A stretch of 5,682 nt of DNA from Bifidobacterium breve (lineage in GTDB: Bacteria > Actinomycetota > Acidimicrobiia > Acidimicrobiales > Ilumatobacteraceae): assembly GCA_943325425.2 (NCBI GenBank), contig CALPPJ020000107.1, forward strand, positions 1 through 5,682, written 5' to 3'. Shown one piece after another: positions 5,395 through 5,682 of the stretch. Made by a program: the position numbers and the translations under genes. Positions within the stretch are counted from its first letter, which is position 1, and each line of letters begins with the position of its first letter. The notes beneath the pieces are model-generated. The model was not told where the DNA came from. It did not search any database and saw only the letters and a list, made by a program, of their open reading frames with translations.

Positions 5395-5682
5395 AATCGT
5401 CGATGCAATCTTCTCCGTTCGTACGTCTGCTCATACTTGCAACGGCGATTTTTTCAGTTCTCGGATTCGCCCTGAGTCCAGTCAAGGCTGAAGACAGCGA
5501 ATATGCGCTGCGAATTCAAGTCAAAGATCAAGTTCGCACCAGCGATGGTAAAACCGACAATCAGCCGGTATCAGGTGTCGAAATCACAGTCACCGACTCA
5601 ACAGGTTCGGTGGTTAAAACAGGAGTCACTGATGCCGAAGGAATCGTGATCATCTCGGTGCCGACCCGCGCCGACTACACGG
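5391..5682 (+). CDS. N-terminus of an exported/membrane protein: signal peptide plus carboxypeptidase-regulatory-like beta domain (3' partial)
   Basis: A frame open to the window edge gives 97 residues. Residues 1-33 look like a Sec signal peptide: a Lys/Arg n-region, hydrophobic core LLILATAIFSVLGFAL, and VKA before a likely cut at 33/34. The mature part has the strand pattern ALRIQVKDQV, a short Asp/Lys-rich loop, then PVSGVEITVTDSTGSVVKTGVTDAEG and VIISVP. This is typical of a CarboxypepD_reg/SpaA-like Ig-type beta sandwich. From memory, some Acidimicrobiia branched-chain-amino-acid-type ABC permeases (LivH-like) carry just such an N-terminal extension, so the missing part may be a permease. 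This cannot be verified here. GTG at 5391 has GGGGAGAG at 5372-5379 with an 11-base gap; ATG at 5403 is the alternative but has no ribosome site. It is transcribed divergently from the exporter gene. Confidence 0.7.
   Translation, partial: MKSSMQSSPFVRLLILATAIFSVLGFALSPVKAEDSEYALRIQVKDQVRTSDGKTDNQPVSGVEITVTDSTGSVVKTGVTDAEGIVIISVPTRADYT

Noticed and set aside
1..5682. CRISPR array, tRNA/rRNA, insertion sequence, prophage or defence island
   Set aside because: No regularly spaced repeats, no transposase, integrase, nuclease or toxin-like coding regions, and no RNA gene signatures were seen; the gene set is ordinary metabolism and transport.

Overview
The window looks like an actinobacterial chromosome fragment of moderate GC. 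An Acidimicrobiia-type environmental lineage is my best guess. The guess rests on four things: an actinobacterial-style heme A synthase, a PPOX-fold flavin/F420-type protein next to an SDR, a large lipocalin-like protein of a family common in environmental actinobacteria, and a signal-peptide/beta-domain N-terminus at the right edge. This is inference from remembered families, not a database result.

Left part (1-1401, + strand): the last 25 codons of an upstream gene, probably a SAM-dependent methyltransferase, end at 79. A 40-nt gap with a short perfect dyad follows. Then come a PPOX-fold oxidoreductase (120-563) and a classical NAD-type short-chain dehydrogenase (578-1369). They are 14 nt apart with good ribosome binding sites, so they look like one operon of small-molecule redox enzymes. 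Facing them is a 370-aa protein (1398-2510, - strand) resembling the DUF7064/DUF7065, CrtC/AttH-like group; its function is unknown to me.

Middle (2511-3507): heme A synthase ctaA diverges from the 370-aa gene. The short space between them holds a perfect 13-bp inverted repeat and candidate -10 boxes for both directions. Each box lies exactly 6 nt before an ATG, as expected for leaderless transcripts. The 3' end of ctaA overlaps the next, opposite gene by 58 bp.

Right part (3450-5682): on the - strand, an EamA/DMT-family 10-TM exporter is translationally coupled (ATGA overlap) to a nitronate monooxygenase-like flavoprotein. The flavoprotein lacks the usual catalytic histidine. Diverging from the exporter is the N-terminal part of an exported or membrane protein with a signal peptide and a carboxypeptidase-regulatory-like beta domain. 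It may be the N-terminus of a branched-chain-amino-acid-type ABC permease. It is preceded by a possible 20-codon leader ORF and a symmetric TACGCTA -10 element that could serve both directions.

I see no CRISPR array, RNA gene, insertion sequence, phage or obvious defence system. The genes are mostly ordinary metabolism. The most interesting signals are regulatory and architectural: the inverted repeat at the ctaA start, the repeated leaderless-promoter pattern, the leader ORF, and the altered active site of the nitronate monooxygenase-like protein.
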